Shown: positions 43,154 through 55,771 of the stretch, in pieces
Layout: every line of letters begins with the position of its first letter
Numbering within the stretch: the first letter of the stretch is position 1
Source: Avena insularis
Lineage: Eukaryota > Streptophyta > Magnoliopsida > Poales > Poaceae
Assembly: GCA_023614405.1 (NCBI GenBank)
Contig: CM042694.1
Coordinates: forward strand, 113,830,685-113,894,684
Length of the DNA: 64,000 nucleotides
Direction: 5' to 3'
Made by a program: the position numbers and the translations under genes
Notes under the pieces: model-generated
What the model saw: the letters and a program-made list of their open reading frames with translations, nothing else
Databases searched by the model: none
Told to the model about the DNA's origin: nothing

Positions 43154-45846
43154 TTCTTTCTAGCTTCTTATGCCTAACTTAAAGGCGTTAAAGAAAAGTA
43201 CTTATTGGAAGATAACCCAAAAGTTTTAGATGAGTCTTGGAAGTTATTACCTCTGTAATAACCGCTCCTTATCCTTTTTATTTGCTTTTTGTGTCAAGAG
43301 TAACCTCTAATGAGAGAGAAGTAATGATTGGGAAAGTTGCTGTCCCGAAACAGATTTCTGTGCTTCACCGTGAAAATTCATGTGAAATCTCTGAACGTCT
43401 TTTTAAGGCGTGAATTTTTCTGCCTCTGCCCCAGGTTGTTATCTAACTTTCGTTAGTTCAACACTTTTTTATTTGAGCAACAGAAGGTCTTCGAAAAAAT
43501 TTGTCTTTACCTGCTGGTCTGTTTTGACAGATTTCTGCCATTTTCTGTATTTGCTTCTTGTTGGTTCCTTTTTGAGTTCTTTTGGGGAATTGAGCTTTTG
43601 AGGGAAGTGCTACAGTAGATAGTGTTCTAATGGAAGTTTATTTGGTGTTAGAACTGAACCTTTAGACTTATTTTTCTTGAGTGCACTAATGTTGCTAATA
43701 AAGATTGTGTGAAGTTTTGTATGAAGGAAAATTTTCAGGTGTATGGAAGGAATGAGTAATGTCATGAAGGATGGACTAAAGCTAAAGCTTGGGGATGCCA
43801 CGCGTGTCACCCCAATAAATATCCAAGATGTACAAGCGTCAAATCTTGGGGATGCCCAAGGCATTCCCCTTCTTCATCAATAAAAATCCCAGGTTTCTTC
43901 CAAACGCTTCATTTTTATTGTTTCATGCACAATTGTGTTGTTCTTGGAGCGTCCTCTTTTTCGTTTGCTTTGTTTGCTTATTTTTCTGAATAAATTGGTT
44001 GGAGCCCCTCTTTCATACATTGGGTTGCAAATAGTTTGGTTTGGTTTGGTTTGGAAAAGAGTAGGAAAGTTCATGCTTATGTGGTAAAAAGAGCTTGTTT
44101 TTGACTATGGCCTATGCTTTGTCATGCCATGCTTGATATTGTTTTGGCTTTATGCTTAGTATTCTTTGCTGTAGCATGACTTGTTATAAACAATTGAGAT
44201 TGCTTAATGTGCCTTGGATGAATCATGCGTTGTTTTAGCATATTAAAGCATAGTATAGTGGTATTCTGCTTTGATGCTTTATTTGGGTTGACTTGGCGCA
44301 TGCTCACACCATGTTATGACTATCCCAAGTCACCATAGCCTTTATGATCCTTTAGTTTTCAACTTGTAGTATCACTTTATGCTTTGATCAATGATGTTTT
44401 GTCGCTCTACATGATTATGGCCATTATTGCTCTCTTAGTTTGTCGCTCCCGGTCTTTTGCTAGCCTCCACAACAAAGTATGAGTTCCACTCATGCATCCA
44501 ACTCCCTAAACCAAGTTATTCCAAAGAGTCCACCATACCTACCTACTAGCATATTCCATTCCAATTATATTCATGTTTTTGTCTACCTTCCAAATTAAAC
44601 TTGTTATGAGAAAACTAGTGATTAAAGCTCTCACGAACTTGATGGCACACTTTACTTTTTGCATCTAATAAACTTGAACCATTGGGTCCTTCTTTGTTGC
44701 GTATATGCTTGCATTTTATAAGTTGAAATTAGCAGAACCATGTTTCATGGGGAACGCTTTCAACATTGCACTTGTACTTTGTACCCCGTTGATAGCATGT
44801 CCTTTTGCTTATGGATCCCGGCGGTGTGAAATAAAAGTGGAACTTGTAAGATCATGGAGTTTGTATATGTGTTAGAGAAACACCTAGGCCGCTAGCCTAA
44901 GCCATGCCTAATCATGGTGGAAACTTGCAGCATCACCATAATGAGCACTCTATGAAGCATCCTCAATAAAAACCTATGCAAATAGCAAATAAAAAGATCG
45001 CTGGGATACTCATTGTCTGCTTGCCTTGTCATTTTGATTATGGGAAAGCTCCCGTATCATGTGCAAGGGGTACCCCATTGGCGGTTCTTAATGATACACA
45101 TGTACTTACAATGACAAGAGCTTACTCGTGACTAAAGTTGAGTAGCATGAGGATCGGTCTTCGTAAGTAAGGGGCATGAGATTTCGGTTTATAACTTGTT
45201 AATCATATCCTCTTAGTTGTGTCACTTTAACCTTAATAACCTTAAAGAGGCTTATGATAGGGGCAATGAGAGCTGAAATCTATAAGTACCATAATTTTTG
45301 GAAGCTCTTTATGAGACTTAAATCCCTACTTCCTTTTATGAAGGCCTTTCTTCCACCAATATATTGAGTCTCCACATTCTACCTTTATGCACCTACTTTG
45401 AGAGCATAGTGACCATTCTTAGTTCTATGTGCATTGTCCCAAGACTAGTTGATTGATGCATAACTTGATATTGCTTGTTTTACACTATTGTATCTAGTCA
45501 CTCTTATGAACTTTGAAGGTGTCCTATGCATTTATATTTGCTACTCTATTGAGGGACAAGCTCAATACTATTATGCTATGTTTTCTTTATATGAAACAAA
45601 CAAACGTCTTGCAAAGCATTTTTATTCATGAATCTTTTGTTTGTGCCTTTTCATGTTGCATCATAGTTTTTGTCTTATTGCTAGAACCTTGTCTTTCATG
45701 TTATGATTGAAGTACTATGATCCCAGCTTTGAATGTTTTACAAATACTTTGATCAAGTCTTTGATGGTGCATGTCACCTCAAAAATTATTCTTTCTTTTT
45801 ATCACTTACCTACTTGAGGACGAGCAAGAGTTAAGCTTGGGGATGT
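43154..45846 (+). other. Element F non-coding 3' internal region
   Basis: No protein motif in any frame. Homologous to 17750-20539 and to the reverse complement of 52086-54833. Contains the paired hairpin at 43788-43869 (the second stem has one inserted base, GGCATTCCCC) and ends with aagcttggggatgt (45833-45846), the polypurine tract. Confidence 0.8.
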
Positions 45847-47469
45847 TGATACATTGCAAATGTATCTATAATTTTTGATGTTCCATGCTTGGTTTTATCC
45901 ACTTTCTTGTGTTTTGTTCCAACTTTGGAGTACTTTTCATATGATTTCTTGGACTAACCTATTAACAAGAGTCACAGTGCCAGCTGCCTGTTTTCTGCTG
46001 TTTTTGGTTCCAGGAAAGTCAGAAAATGAATATTCTCGGAATTGGACGGGACAAAAGCCAAAGTGCCTATTTTTCTGGAAGTCATCAGATGCCAGAATAC
46101 TAGACGGAGAGGGGCCAGAGGCCGGCCACACCACCTGGCCGTGCGGCCAGGCTTGGCCCGCGCCAGGGGGTGGTGTGGTGGCCCCTGGCACCCCCTCGGC
46201 CTCCCCTTCCGCCTATAAGATGCCCTCGGGACGAAAACCCTAAGTGCCCGATCAAAAATCCATGAAAGAGTCTATAGCCGCTGTCATCTCCATCCCTAGA
46301 CCGGGAGGGATCTGAAGCTCTTCCCGGCACCCTGCCGGAGAGGGGAATTCACCCTGGAGGCCTTCTTCATCACCATGCAAGCCTCCGGTGTGATGCGTGA
46401 GTAGTTCATCCTTGGACTACGGATCCATGTAGTAGCTAGATGGATGGTTCTCCTCCTTTGTGCTTTCATGCTTAGATCTTGTGAGCTCCGTTCATGATCA
46501 AGATCATCTATTTGTAATTCATACATGTTGTGTTTGCGGGGATCCGATGGATATTGAGATGCTATTTTAGATTGATTATTGATTCTATCATGTCTTTGTT
46601 ATTTGTGATCTTGCATGCTTTCCGTTGTTAGTAGCTATCTTGTCCAAGTAGATGCTAGCAACTCCAAGAGTTAGTATTTATGCTCGATAGTGGGTTCATG
46701 GCTCGATAACTGGGAAGTGATGTAAATCTCTAAGGTACTAGATGTGCTGTTGCTACTAGGGAGAAAACAACAATCCTTTGTTCATAGAATAATCGTATTG
46801 TTTACTTTACACGTAGTTCGTAAAGCAATAATCTGTTGCTTCCAACTTAATACTGGAGGGGGTTTGGATGATAACCTGAAGGTGGATTATTAGCCATAGA
46901 TGCAGTTGGATGGCGGTCTATGTATAATGTTGTAATGCCCAATCAAGTCTCAAAGGAGTCAAGATGATTAGTATATGCATGTATTGCTTTCTCGATGTTT
47001 GTCAATTGGCCCACTGTAATTTGTTCACCCAACATGTTATCTATCAAGGAGAGCCACCTCTAGTGAACTATGGATCCCGGTCCTTTTCTTTACATACAAT
47101 CTATAAACTGTTTACTGCTTTGTGTTTACTTTCTGCAAACTATTACTTCCTTCCATTCGATACGTTTAATCCTTTGTTTTCAGCAAAACACGATGAGATT
47201 GACAACCTCATCGCAAGTTGGGGACAAAGTTATGTGGTTGTGTTGTGCAGGTCTCCACGTTGCTACTAGCACCGGTAGTGCGCCCTGCCAAGGCTTAGGT
47301 AGCAACACCTTTGGGGTGTTTCCTTGCTCCTACTGGTTCGATTAAACCTTGGTTTCATAACTAAGGGAAACTTGCTGATGTGCTCATCATACCTTCCTCT
47401 TAGGGTTCCCAACGAGCTCTACATCAACACCGCACCAGCACTTTTCTGGCGCCGTGCACTGAGCCATCA
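45847..47469 (+). repeat. Element F 3' LTR
   Basis: 1623 bp, same ends as the 5' copy with scattered substitutions (a few per cent by eye). Followed by minus-strand element E sequence. Confidence 0.88.
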
Positions 47470-47562
47470 GTTAGCCCAATTAATTAGGACCACACTCCCC
47501 CTATGTCCATGCCCACATCTAGACCAAATAAGACTGAGATGTACGAGTGACTGCATGGGTAA

Positions 47563-48093
47563 TCAAGACAAGCTCCTTGAATCAATGATATTTAGCTCAT
47601 TCCTCAAGTAGCAGAACCTTGCTTCATCAAGTGGCTTTGTGAAAATATCAGCAAGTTGGTTCTTCATGCTCATAAAAGATAGATCAATATCGCCTCGAGC
47701 AACATGGTCTCGCATAAAATGATTCCGAATCTCAATATGCTTTGTCCTTGTGTGTTGTACCAGATTGTACGCAATTTTGATTGCACTTTCATTATCGCAT
47801 AAAAGAGACACTTTGTCACAATTGACACCGTATTCCTTTAAAGTTTGCCTCATCCATAATAACTGAGTGCAGGCACTAGCAGTAGCAACATATTCAGCTT
47901 CAGCGGTGGAGAGAGAGATACAATTCTGCTTTTTAGATGACCAACATACCAGAGATCTTCCCAAGAATTGACAAGCTCTAGAAGTGGATTTCCAATCATC
48001 CGTATCACCAGCCCAATCTGAATCAGTATAACCACATAGAGAGAAATTGGAGCCCTTGGGATACCATAGACCCAAGTTAGGGGAATGAACCAA
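47563..48093 (-). pseudogene. Element E pol: RNase H
   Basis: An open 176-codon frame covers a copia RNase H: CGYTDSDWAGDTDD (first Asp), CQFLGRSLVCWSSKKQN, LSTAEAEYVAT (Glu), SLLCDNESAIKIAYN (Asp), KHIEIRNHFMRDHV and ADIFTKPLDEARF, ending NIIDSRSLS. All four acidic positions are present. It is in the same register as the RT C-terminus upstream, separated from it by one stop at about 48094. It removes RNA from the RNA-DNA hybrid during element copying. Related to but distinct from 11268-11745. Confidence 0.88.
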
Positions 48094-48096
48094 ATA

Positions 48097-49163
48097 TCAA
48101 AAGATCCTCTTGACCGCCACTAAGTGACTTTCTTTAGGAGCTGCTTGATACCTTGCACACACACCCACACTCAACAAAATATCGGGTCTATATGCATAGA
48201 CGTAAAGAAGAGATCCGATCATGGACCGGTATACCTTTTGGTCCACATCTTTACCATGGGGGTTAAGTTCAAGGTGACATTTTGTTTGCATCGGAGTGGC
48301 GACACCATAAAGATCCGTCATCTTGATTCTCTTGAGCATGTCTTGGATGTACTTAGCTTGATTGATGAAGGTTCCTTCTCTAAGTTGCTTGATCTCGAAT
48401 CCAAGAAAGAACCATAATTCCCCCATCATAGACATCTCAAACTCGCTACCATAAGCTTTGAAAATTCATCATTAAAAGCTTTATTAGTAGAACCGAAGAT
48501 GATGTCGTCTACATATAGTTGGCATACGAAGAGCTCCCCCTTAACCTTCTTAGTAAAAAGAGTGGGATCGATTTGCCCAACTTCAAAGCCACGGTCTAGC
48601 AAAAGCTCTTTAAGGTGCTCATACCACACACGTGGGGCTTGTTTAAGGCCATAGAGTGCCTTATCGAGTTTGTAGACATGGTTCGGGAAGTTAGGATCCT
48701 CAAATCCCGGGGGTTGCTTTACATATACCAACTCATGTAGAGGACCATTAAGAAAAGCACTCTTGACGTCCATTTGCTGCAATTTAAAATTGTTATGGGC
48801 AACATAAGCAAGAAGGATACGGATGGACTCAAGCCGAGCCACAGGAGCATAGGTCTCGCCGAAGTCAATGCCCTTAACTTGGGAATATCCTTGTGCCACA
48901 AGTCTCGCCTTGTTACTCACAACAATGCCATTCTCATCTTGCTTGTTTTTAAATATCCATTTGGTGCCGATAATGTTGCGGCAATCCTTGGGATTCTCCA
49001 CGAGTTTCTAGACCTTGTTACGATCGAAATTATTCAATTCTTCATGCATGGCAACAACCCAGTCCGGATCTTCAAGAGCTTCAAATACTTTCTTGGGTTC
49101 CACCATTGAGATGTGAGATTGATGCTCACCAAAACTTGCCAATTCCCTTCTTGTGGAAACCCT
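48097..49163 (-). pseudogene. Element E pol: reverse transcriptase
   Basis: RT motifs in order: [14 protein letters not shown] and [48 protein letters not shown] (first catalytic Asp), [15 protein letters not shown], and [13 protein letters not shown] with the YVDD box. A frameshift near 48430-48445 separates this from the second part ([44 protein letters not shown]). A stop near 49004 breaks the N-terminal side. [10 protein letters not shown] with the following FFLG is characteristic of the Sirevirus group. Non-functional copy. Confidence 0.88.
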
Positions 49164-49721
49164 TCATCGAAGATCACCTACAACTTTGTCGAGAGTATGA
49201 CCTCTTAACTCAAGGTTCCGATCAGCATGAGCCTTGCGACAAAGTTCAATAAGCTTGTTGTCTCTTGATGGAATAGTTTCATCACTTAAGTCTTCGTTGG
49301 AATCATTTGCTTGACCTTGATTAGAATTCCGAGTATCAGTAGAAGGAGATGATGAATCATGCCCTTGAGGTGGGTCAGCAGCCGTAACAAGAGGCTGCTG
49401 AACATCTGGTGATTCAGGGCCGGATAATCCGGTCGGAGGTGGGGCCGGAAAATCCAGCCTGGGAGAACTTCTTGCAACTTCATCAGTCTTCCTGGGACTT
49501 GCTTGAATTGGCAAGGGGCCGGATAATCCTGGGACAGCCAGAAAATCCGGCCTGGAGCTTGCAGCGATTTCTTCAACAGGAGGAGCAGTTTGATCGTCAG
49601 GGCCGGATAATCCGGTGTCGACCAGATAATCCGGCCGGGAGCTTTCTGGAGCAGTTGCTCGATCTTCAACAATTGATGGAGATGGTGTAGAAGTTACTCC
49701 CGTGGTTGGAGCATGTTGAGT
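49164..49721 (-). pseudogene. Element E pol: integrase-RT linker containing palindromes
   Basis: The linker is Pro/Ser/Asp-rich low complexity, as in other copia elements. It holds two perfect CCGGATAATCCGG palindromes (49420-49432, 49603-49615) and at least four near copies (about 49453, 49519, 49543, 49623). In the minus-strand frame that joins RT (49164-49514) the first one encodes TGLSGPE. Two frames are open across this interval, so the exact register in the 49515-49721 part is uncertain. The rest of the linker has charged segments (SNEDLSDETIPSRDNKL). Confidence 0.7.
49414..49640. repeat. Palindrome cluster of element E inside pol
   Basis: Perfect CCGGATAATCCGG at 49420-49432 and 49603-49615, degenerate copies between and after. 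Same motif as in both E LTRs and in the post-pol spacer. Confidence 0.85.
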
Positions 49722-50688
49722 CTATGTAGATGAGGGCTCTTCATAAGTAGAGCATTGTCCTTCCCGATCCTCCACAAGGGGTTCCTCAATGGGGTGAAAA
49801 AATCCCACGCCCATTCTTCTTATGGCATATTGGGGTATTTCAACATCTTCATCACAAACATCAACTTGCCCCGCATGGGAGCCGTCATTTTCCTCAAACA
49901 CCACACTACAAGATTCTACAACAGTTCCGGAGAGCTTATTGTAGACTCTATAAGTGTGGGATTCGGCACCATAACCAACAAAAATACCTTCTAGAGCCTT
50001 AGACTCAAATTTAGATAAACAAACTCCCTTGATGAGAAAGAAACACTTACACCCGAATACCCGAAAGTATGAGATGTTTGGCTTGTTACCGTTAAGTATT
50101 TCATATGGAGTCTTGTCCAAGATCTTACGGAGGTATAACTGGTTGGATGAATAACAAGCGGTAGAGATTGCTTCAGCCCAGAAGTTATATGGAGACTTGA
50201 ATTCGGCTAGCATTTACCTTGCCATATCCATTAGAGTCCGGTTCTTCCTCTCAGCAACACCATTTTGTTGAGGGGTGTACGCAGCGGAATATTGATGTCT
50301 TATCCCCTCTTCACTTAGGAACTCATTTAAGGTGTATTTCTTGAACTCGGAGCCGTTATCACTTCTTATAGCCAGAATAGGGACGTTGTGTTAACGTTGA
50401 ACCTCGTTGGCGAAGTCGATGACCGTTTGTTGAGTTTCGCTCTTCAACTTGAAGAAATAGACCCAAGTGTATATTGAGTAATCATCAACGATCACAAGAC
50501 AGTACTTCTTCCCACCGAGACTTGCATGATATGGAGGTCCAAAGAGGTCCACATGAAGGAGCTCTAAGATCTTTTTTGATGAAATAATACTCTTCCTTCG
50601 ATGAGGAGAGTCATGCATTTTCCCTTCAACACAAGCCCTACAAACATGATCTTTGGCAAAGGAGACATTTTATTTTAGTCCAAGGATG
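49722..50688 (-). pseudogene. Element E pol: integrase core and C-terminal domain
   Basis: From 50688: VCRACVEGKMHDSPHRR (end of the zinc-binding pre-integrase site), LLHVDLFGPP (first Asp), LVIVDDYSIYTWVYF (second Asp), SDNGSEFKK, and TPQQNGVAERKNRTLMDMA with the Glu, then the C-terminal part (FWAEAISTACYSSNQL, VFGCKCFFLIKG, GIFVGYGAESHTYRV). In-frame stops occur just after NEVQR (about 50390) and after DMAR (about 50215), and one in the pre-integrase part near 50670. Integrase would join element DNA to the chromosome. The upstream end is cut by element G at 50689-50693; the sequence continues at 57172. Confidence 0.87.
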
Positions 50689-50693
50689 TGGCC
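50689..50693. repeat. Target-site duplication of element G, left
   Basis: tggcc before TGATGTCTACG; identical to 57172-57176 after the other LTR. Confidence 0.92.
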
Positions 50694-52085
50694 TGATGTC
50701 TACGCACTTCTATTCTTGTAGATAGTTGTTCGGCCTCCAAGTGTAGAGGTTTGTAAAACAGCAGCAAGTTTTCCCTTAAGTGGATTACCCAAGGTTTATC
50801 GAACTCAGGGAGGAAGTGGTCAAAGGTATCCCCTCTCAAGCAACCCTGCAATCAAGATACAAGAAGTCTCTTGTGTCCCCAACACACCCAATACACTTGT
50901 CAGGTGTATAGGTGCACTAGTTCGGCAAAGAGATAGTGAAATACAAGTGGTAACAGTGATAGAAAATAGCTTGATGGCATGGAAAAGACTAAGGGCAAAC
51001 TAAAATAAAGAAGGAAGCAAGCAAACATGTAATAGATCTAGATGCAAACGGTGTATCAATGCTTAGAAACAAGGCCTAGGGATCATACTTTCACTAGTGA
51101 ATACTCTCATATAAATATATTATCTTCATGATACTACTCTTAACTACTCTCCGGTTGAACACTCTAATCGATGGTAGGGCTATAACAACACACCTCAAAG
51201 TTCATCTTTCCCATCTAGAAAACCCCACACTGTCACCTTGAGCTCTAGATGGTTCCAACAAACACCACAATTTCATAGAGACATCCCACTCCAAATATAA
51301 ATCATAACAAGTATTTGAAATCTCTAGCCTAAGTGCCACCATGGTGTGCACGCTGTCACTTTCACACACATGGGGAGAGCAGAGATCTATTAAAGCACTC
51401 GAGTAGCAAGGTAGATCTATAGATTACAAGCTCATGATCTCAATAGGATCATGCATAGAGAGAGATGAACACATAGCTACCGGTAGAACCTTTAGCCTCG
51501 AGAGAGAACTACTCCCTCCTCATCTTGGGAATCAGCAATGGTGATGGATATGGTGGTGGAGATCGATGGAGATGGCTCCGGGGGCACTTCCCCGTCCCGG
51601 CAGGGTGCCGGAACAGAGACTTCGTCTCCCTAATCTCCCCTTGGTGGCAAGGCCATGGAACTTTTCGTGGATTTCTGATTGACTACTTAGGGTTTTGGTA
51701 TCGGGAGGCTCTTATAGGCAAAGGAGACAAGGTCGGTGGCCGGCCAGGGGGCCCACACCACCTGGTGGCGTGGGTAGGGCTAGCCCGCGCCTAGGGGTGG
51801 TGTGGCCACCCTGTGGCCCCCCTCCGGCTCTCCTTCAGGCTCCGTGAGTCTTCCGAGAAAATAGTAACTTTGGCTTTTGTCCCGTCCAATTCCGAGAATA
51901 TTGATTTTCTGACTTTCCTGGAACCAAAAACAGCAGAAAATAGGCAACTGGCACTGTGGCATCTTGTTAATAGGTTAGTCCAAGAAATCATATGAAAAGT
52001 ACTCCAAAGTGTGGACAAAACATAAGAAAGTAGATAAAACCAAGAATGGAACATCAAAAATTATAGATACATTTGCAATGTATCA
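50694..52085 (-). repeat. Element G 3' LTR
   Basis: 1392 bp. Minus-strand start TGATACATTGCAAATG at 52085, end GTAGACATCA at 50694. The polypurine tract (52086-52099, acatccccaagctt on plus) lies inside. Confidence 0.9.
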
Positions 52086-54833
52086 ACATCCCCAAGCTTA
52101 ACTCCTGCTCGTCCTCGAGTAGGTAAGTGATAAAAAGAAAGAATAATTTTTGAGGTGACATGCACCATCAAAGACTTGATCAAGGTATTTGTAAAACATT
52201 AAAAGCTGGGATCATAGTACTTCAATCATAACATGAAAGACAAAGTTCTAGCAATAAGGCAAAGCAACTGTGTTGCAGCATGAAAAGGCATAAACAAAAG
52301 ATTCATGAATAACAATGCTTTGCAAGACGTTTGTTTGTTTCACATAAAGAAAACATAGCATAGTGGCATTCAGCTTGTCCCTCATAGAGTAGCAAACATA
52401 AATGCATAGGACACCTTCAAAGTTCATAAGAGTGACTAGATACAAATAGTTTAAAACAAGCAATATCAAGTTATGCATCAATCAACTAGTCTTGGGACAA
52501 TGCACATAGAACTAAGAATGGCCACTATGCTCTCAAAGTAGGTGCATAAAGATAGAAGGTGGAGACTCAATATAATGGTGGAAGAAAAGCCTTTTGTAAA
52601 AAGGAAGTAGGGATTGAAGTCTCATAAAGAGCTTCCAAAAATTATGGTACTTACAGCTTTCAGCTCCCATTGCCCCTATCATAAGCATCTTGAAGTGATT
52701 AAGGTTAAACTGAACAAACTATGGTGTACATGCTTGACGAAGTATAAGTCAAAAATCTCATGTCCCTTGTATATGAGGGCTGCTCCTCATGCTACTCAAG
52801 TTTAGTCACCGGTAAGTTCTTGTCATCGTAAGTATATGTGTATCATAGAGAACCGCCAACGGGGTACCCCTTGCCCGATGATACAGAAGAATCCCCATAT
52901 CAAAATGACAAGGCAAGCAGACAACGAGCATCTCAGCAATCTTCTTATTTACCATGGGAATATGGTGCTTTTTTCTCTCTTTCCTCTTTTCATAATCTCT
53001 TTTTGTTTCTCTTTTCTCTTTTTTCTCAAGATAGGACTCTTTTTTTATAAGAAGAATGCTTCATAGACAGCTCATTATGGTTATGATGTAGGTTTCCACC
53101 ATGTCAGCATGGATTAGACCAGCGGCCCGGGCGTTTCTCTAACACATATATGTAACTCCATGGACTTACAAGCTCCCCTTTCATTTCACACCGACGACAT
53201 CCATATACAAAAGAGCATGATATCAACTAGGTACAAGTACTAAGTGCAATGTTGAAAGCGTTCCCCATGAAAGCATGGTTCTGCTAATTCCCAACAAATA
53301 AGTGCAAGCATATACAACATAGATGACACAATGGTTCAAGTTCATTAAGGGCAAGAAAAGTAAAGTGTGCCATCAAGTTCGTGAGAGCTTTAATCACTAG
53401 TTTTCTCATAACAAGTTTAATTTGGAAGGTAAACAAAAGCATGAATATACTTGGAATAGCATAAGATAATAGGTAGGTATGGTGGACTCTTTGGAATAAC
53501 TTGGTTTAGGGAGTTGGATGCATGAGTGGAACTCATACTTGGTTGTGGAGGCTAGCAAAAGACTGGGAGCGACAAACTAAGAGAGCAATAATGGCCATAA
53601 TCATACAGAGCGACAAAACATCATTGATCAAAGCATAAAGTGATACTACAAGTTGAAAACTAAAGGATCATAAAGGCTATGGTGACTTGAGATAGTCATA
53701 ACATGGTGTGAGCAGGCGCCAAGTCAATCCAAATAAAGCATCAAAGGAGAATACCACTATACTATGCTTTAATATGCTAAAACAACGCATGATTCATCCA
53801 AGGCACATTAAGCAATCTCAATTGTTTATAACAAGTCATGCTACAGAAAAGAATACTAAGCATAAAGCCAAAACAATATCAAGCATGGCATGACAAAGCA
53901 TAGGCCACAGTCAAAAACAAGCTCTTTTTACCACTTAAGCATGAACTTTTCCTACTCTTTTCCAATCCAAACCAAACTATTTGAAAACCAATGCATGAAA
54001 GAGGGGGTCCAACCAATTTATTCAGCAAACTAAGAAAACCAAGCAAATGAAAACCAAAATGAAAACGAAAAATAAGACGCTCCAAGAACAACACAACTGT
54101 GCATGAAACAATAAAAATGAAGCGTTTGGAAGAAACCTGAGATTTTTATTGATGAAGAGGGGGATGCCTTGGGCATCCCCAAGCTTTGACGCTTGTACTT
54201 CTTGGATATTTCTTGGGGTGACACACGTGGCATCCCCAAGCTTGAGCTTTAGTCCGTCATTCATCTCATTACTCATTCCTTCCATACACCTGAAATTTTT
54301 CCTTCATACAAAACTTCACACAATCTTTATTAGCAACATTAGTGCACTCAAGATAATAAGTCTTTAGGTTCAGTTCCAACAACAATAAAACTTCCATTAG
54401 AACACTAGCTATTGTAGCACTTCCCTCAAAAATCTCAATTCCCCAAAAGAACTCAAGAAGGAATCAACAAGAAGCAAATGCAGAAAATGGCAGAAATCTG
54501 TCAAAACAGACCAGCAGGTAAAGACGAATTTTTTCGAAGACCTTCTGTTGCTCAAATCTAAACGTGTTGAACTAACGAAAGTTTGATAACAACCTGGGGC
54601 AGAAGCAAAAAAAATTACAGCTCAATCCGACATACAGAGCTCTCTCACGATTTTTTACGGTGAAGCACAAAAATCTGTTTCGGGACAGCAACTTTCCCAA
54701 TCATTACTTCTCTCTTATTAGAGGTTACTCTTGGCACAAAAAGCAAATAAAAAGGATAAGGAGTGGTTATTACTTCCAAGACTCATCTAAAACTTTTGGG
54801 TTATCTCCCAATAAGTACTTTTCTTTAACGTCT
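52086..54833 (-). other. Element G non-coding 3' internal region
   Basis: Reverse-complement homologue of 43154-45846 and 17750-20539. No supported frame. Contains the paired hairpin at 54160-54240 with both stems intact and a polypyrimidine (plus strand) stretch near 52970-53050. Confidence 0.8.
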
Positions 54834-55637
54834 TTAAGTTAGGCATGATAGTTTGAGAAGATGCTCACATAAGACATATGAATTGAAGTAAAAGAGAGCA
54901 TCAAGAAGCAAATTCAAAGTACATTTAAGTCTAACCCACTTCCTATGCATAGGAATCTTGTAAAGAAACAAGTCATAAAAGCACAAAGCAACAAGCATAG
55001 GAAAGCAAAACAAGTGCAACTTCAAGACTTTCAACATAAAGAGGGGAAACTTAATATTGTTGAGATACATAAAACCATGTTTCCCTCTCTCATAATAACT
55101 TTCAGTAGCATCATGAATAAAATTAACAATATAACTATCACATAAAACATTCTTATCATGAGCCACATGCATAAAATAATTATCACTCTCCACATAAGCA
55201 TAGTCATTCTTATCAATCATAGTGGGAGCAAATTCAACAAAATAGCTATCATTATTATTCTCATCACCATAATCATCAAATATAGGAGGTATATTGTAAT
55301 CATAACTAATTTTCTCCTCAATATTAGGTGGACTGAAAATATCATACTCATCATTGTAATCATCATATATTGGAGGTTTTGTATCATCATAAGCAATAGA
55401 ATAGCTATCTTCCAAAGATGGGGAACTAAAAAGATCATTTTCATAAAAACTAGCTTCCCCAAGCTTAGACTTTTCCATAGCATTAGCAATAATGGTGTCC
55501 AAAGAATTCATACTAACAACATTGCTATTAGCATGCAAGTAAAGTTCCATAGGTTTTTTAATTTTCTCTTCAAACACTTCATGTCCTAACTCAAGGTAAA
55601 TACTATAAAGCTCTCTAATTTTGTTGTTGTTTTCCAC
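54834..55637 (-). CDS. Element G ORF of unknown function
   Basis: An intact 267-codon frame starting MENNNKIRELYSIYLELGHE. The N-terminal 60 residues look helical. The middle is very rich in Asp, Tyr, Asn and Pro with repeated units (PPIYDDYNDEYD, PPIFDDYGDENN). A segment with YAYVESDNYFMHVAHDKN and IHDATESYYERGKHG follows, then a hydrophobic region at about residues 205-240 (FPLFMLKVLKLHLFCF, LVALCFYDLFLY) that may be a membrane segment, and finally KIPMHRKWVRLK. The last motif is shared with the element H ORF. I recognise no enzyme. Its place, after the primer site, is where F has gag. A membrane or env-like role is possible from the hydrophobic segment only. Confidence 0.7.
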   Translation of the reverse strand: MENNNKIRELYSIYLELGHEVFEEKIKKPMELYLHANSNVVSMNSLDTIIANAMEKSKLGEASFYENDLFSSPSLEDSYSIAYDDTKPPIYDDYNDEYDIFSPPNIEEKISYDYNIPPIFDDYGDENNNDSYFVEFAPTMIDKNDYAYVESDNYFMHVAHDKNVLCDSYIVNFIHDATESYYERGKHGFMYLNNIKFPLFMLKVLKLHLFCFPMLVALCFYDLFLYKIPMHRKWVRLKCTLNLLLDALFYFNSYVLCEHLLKLSCLT

Positions 55638-55740
55638 TAAGCCTAACTAGTGAAAACAAGAAACAAAAAGACAAAATTTCAGAATCTAAAGGAAATAACT
55701 TCGAGCACTCACACCAGAGGGTGTGAGTACCTTTTACCTT

Positions 55741-55761
55741 ACCTCCCCGGCAACGGCGCCA
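55741..55761 (-). other. Element G primer-binding site
   Basis: Minus strand TGGCGCCGTTGCCGGGGAG, a perfect tRNA-Asp-type site, 10 bp from the LTR. Confidence 0.88.
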
Positions 55762-55771
55762 GAAAATAGCT

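Larger units (their letters stand above)
39351..47469 (+). mobile_element. Element F: pol-less Athila-type Ty3/gypsy element with intact gag
   Basis: 5' LTR 39351-40965, primer site, short leader, gag-protease 41228-43153, 2.7 kb non-coding region, polypurine tract, 3' LTR 45847-47469; 8119 bp in all. No RT, RNase H or integrase exists in any frame, so it is non-autonomous. It looks like the Sabrina-type elements of Triticeae (name from memory). Flanks are gttgt and gttag, so the target-site duplication is imperfect (three of five bases). Confidence 0.87.

Noticed and set aside
54945..55589. Plus-strand Ile-rich ORFs
   Set aside because: Antisense to the Asp/Tyr-rich G ORF (GAT/TAT codons read as ATC/ATA).
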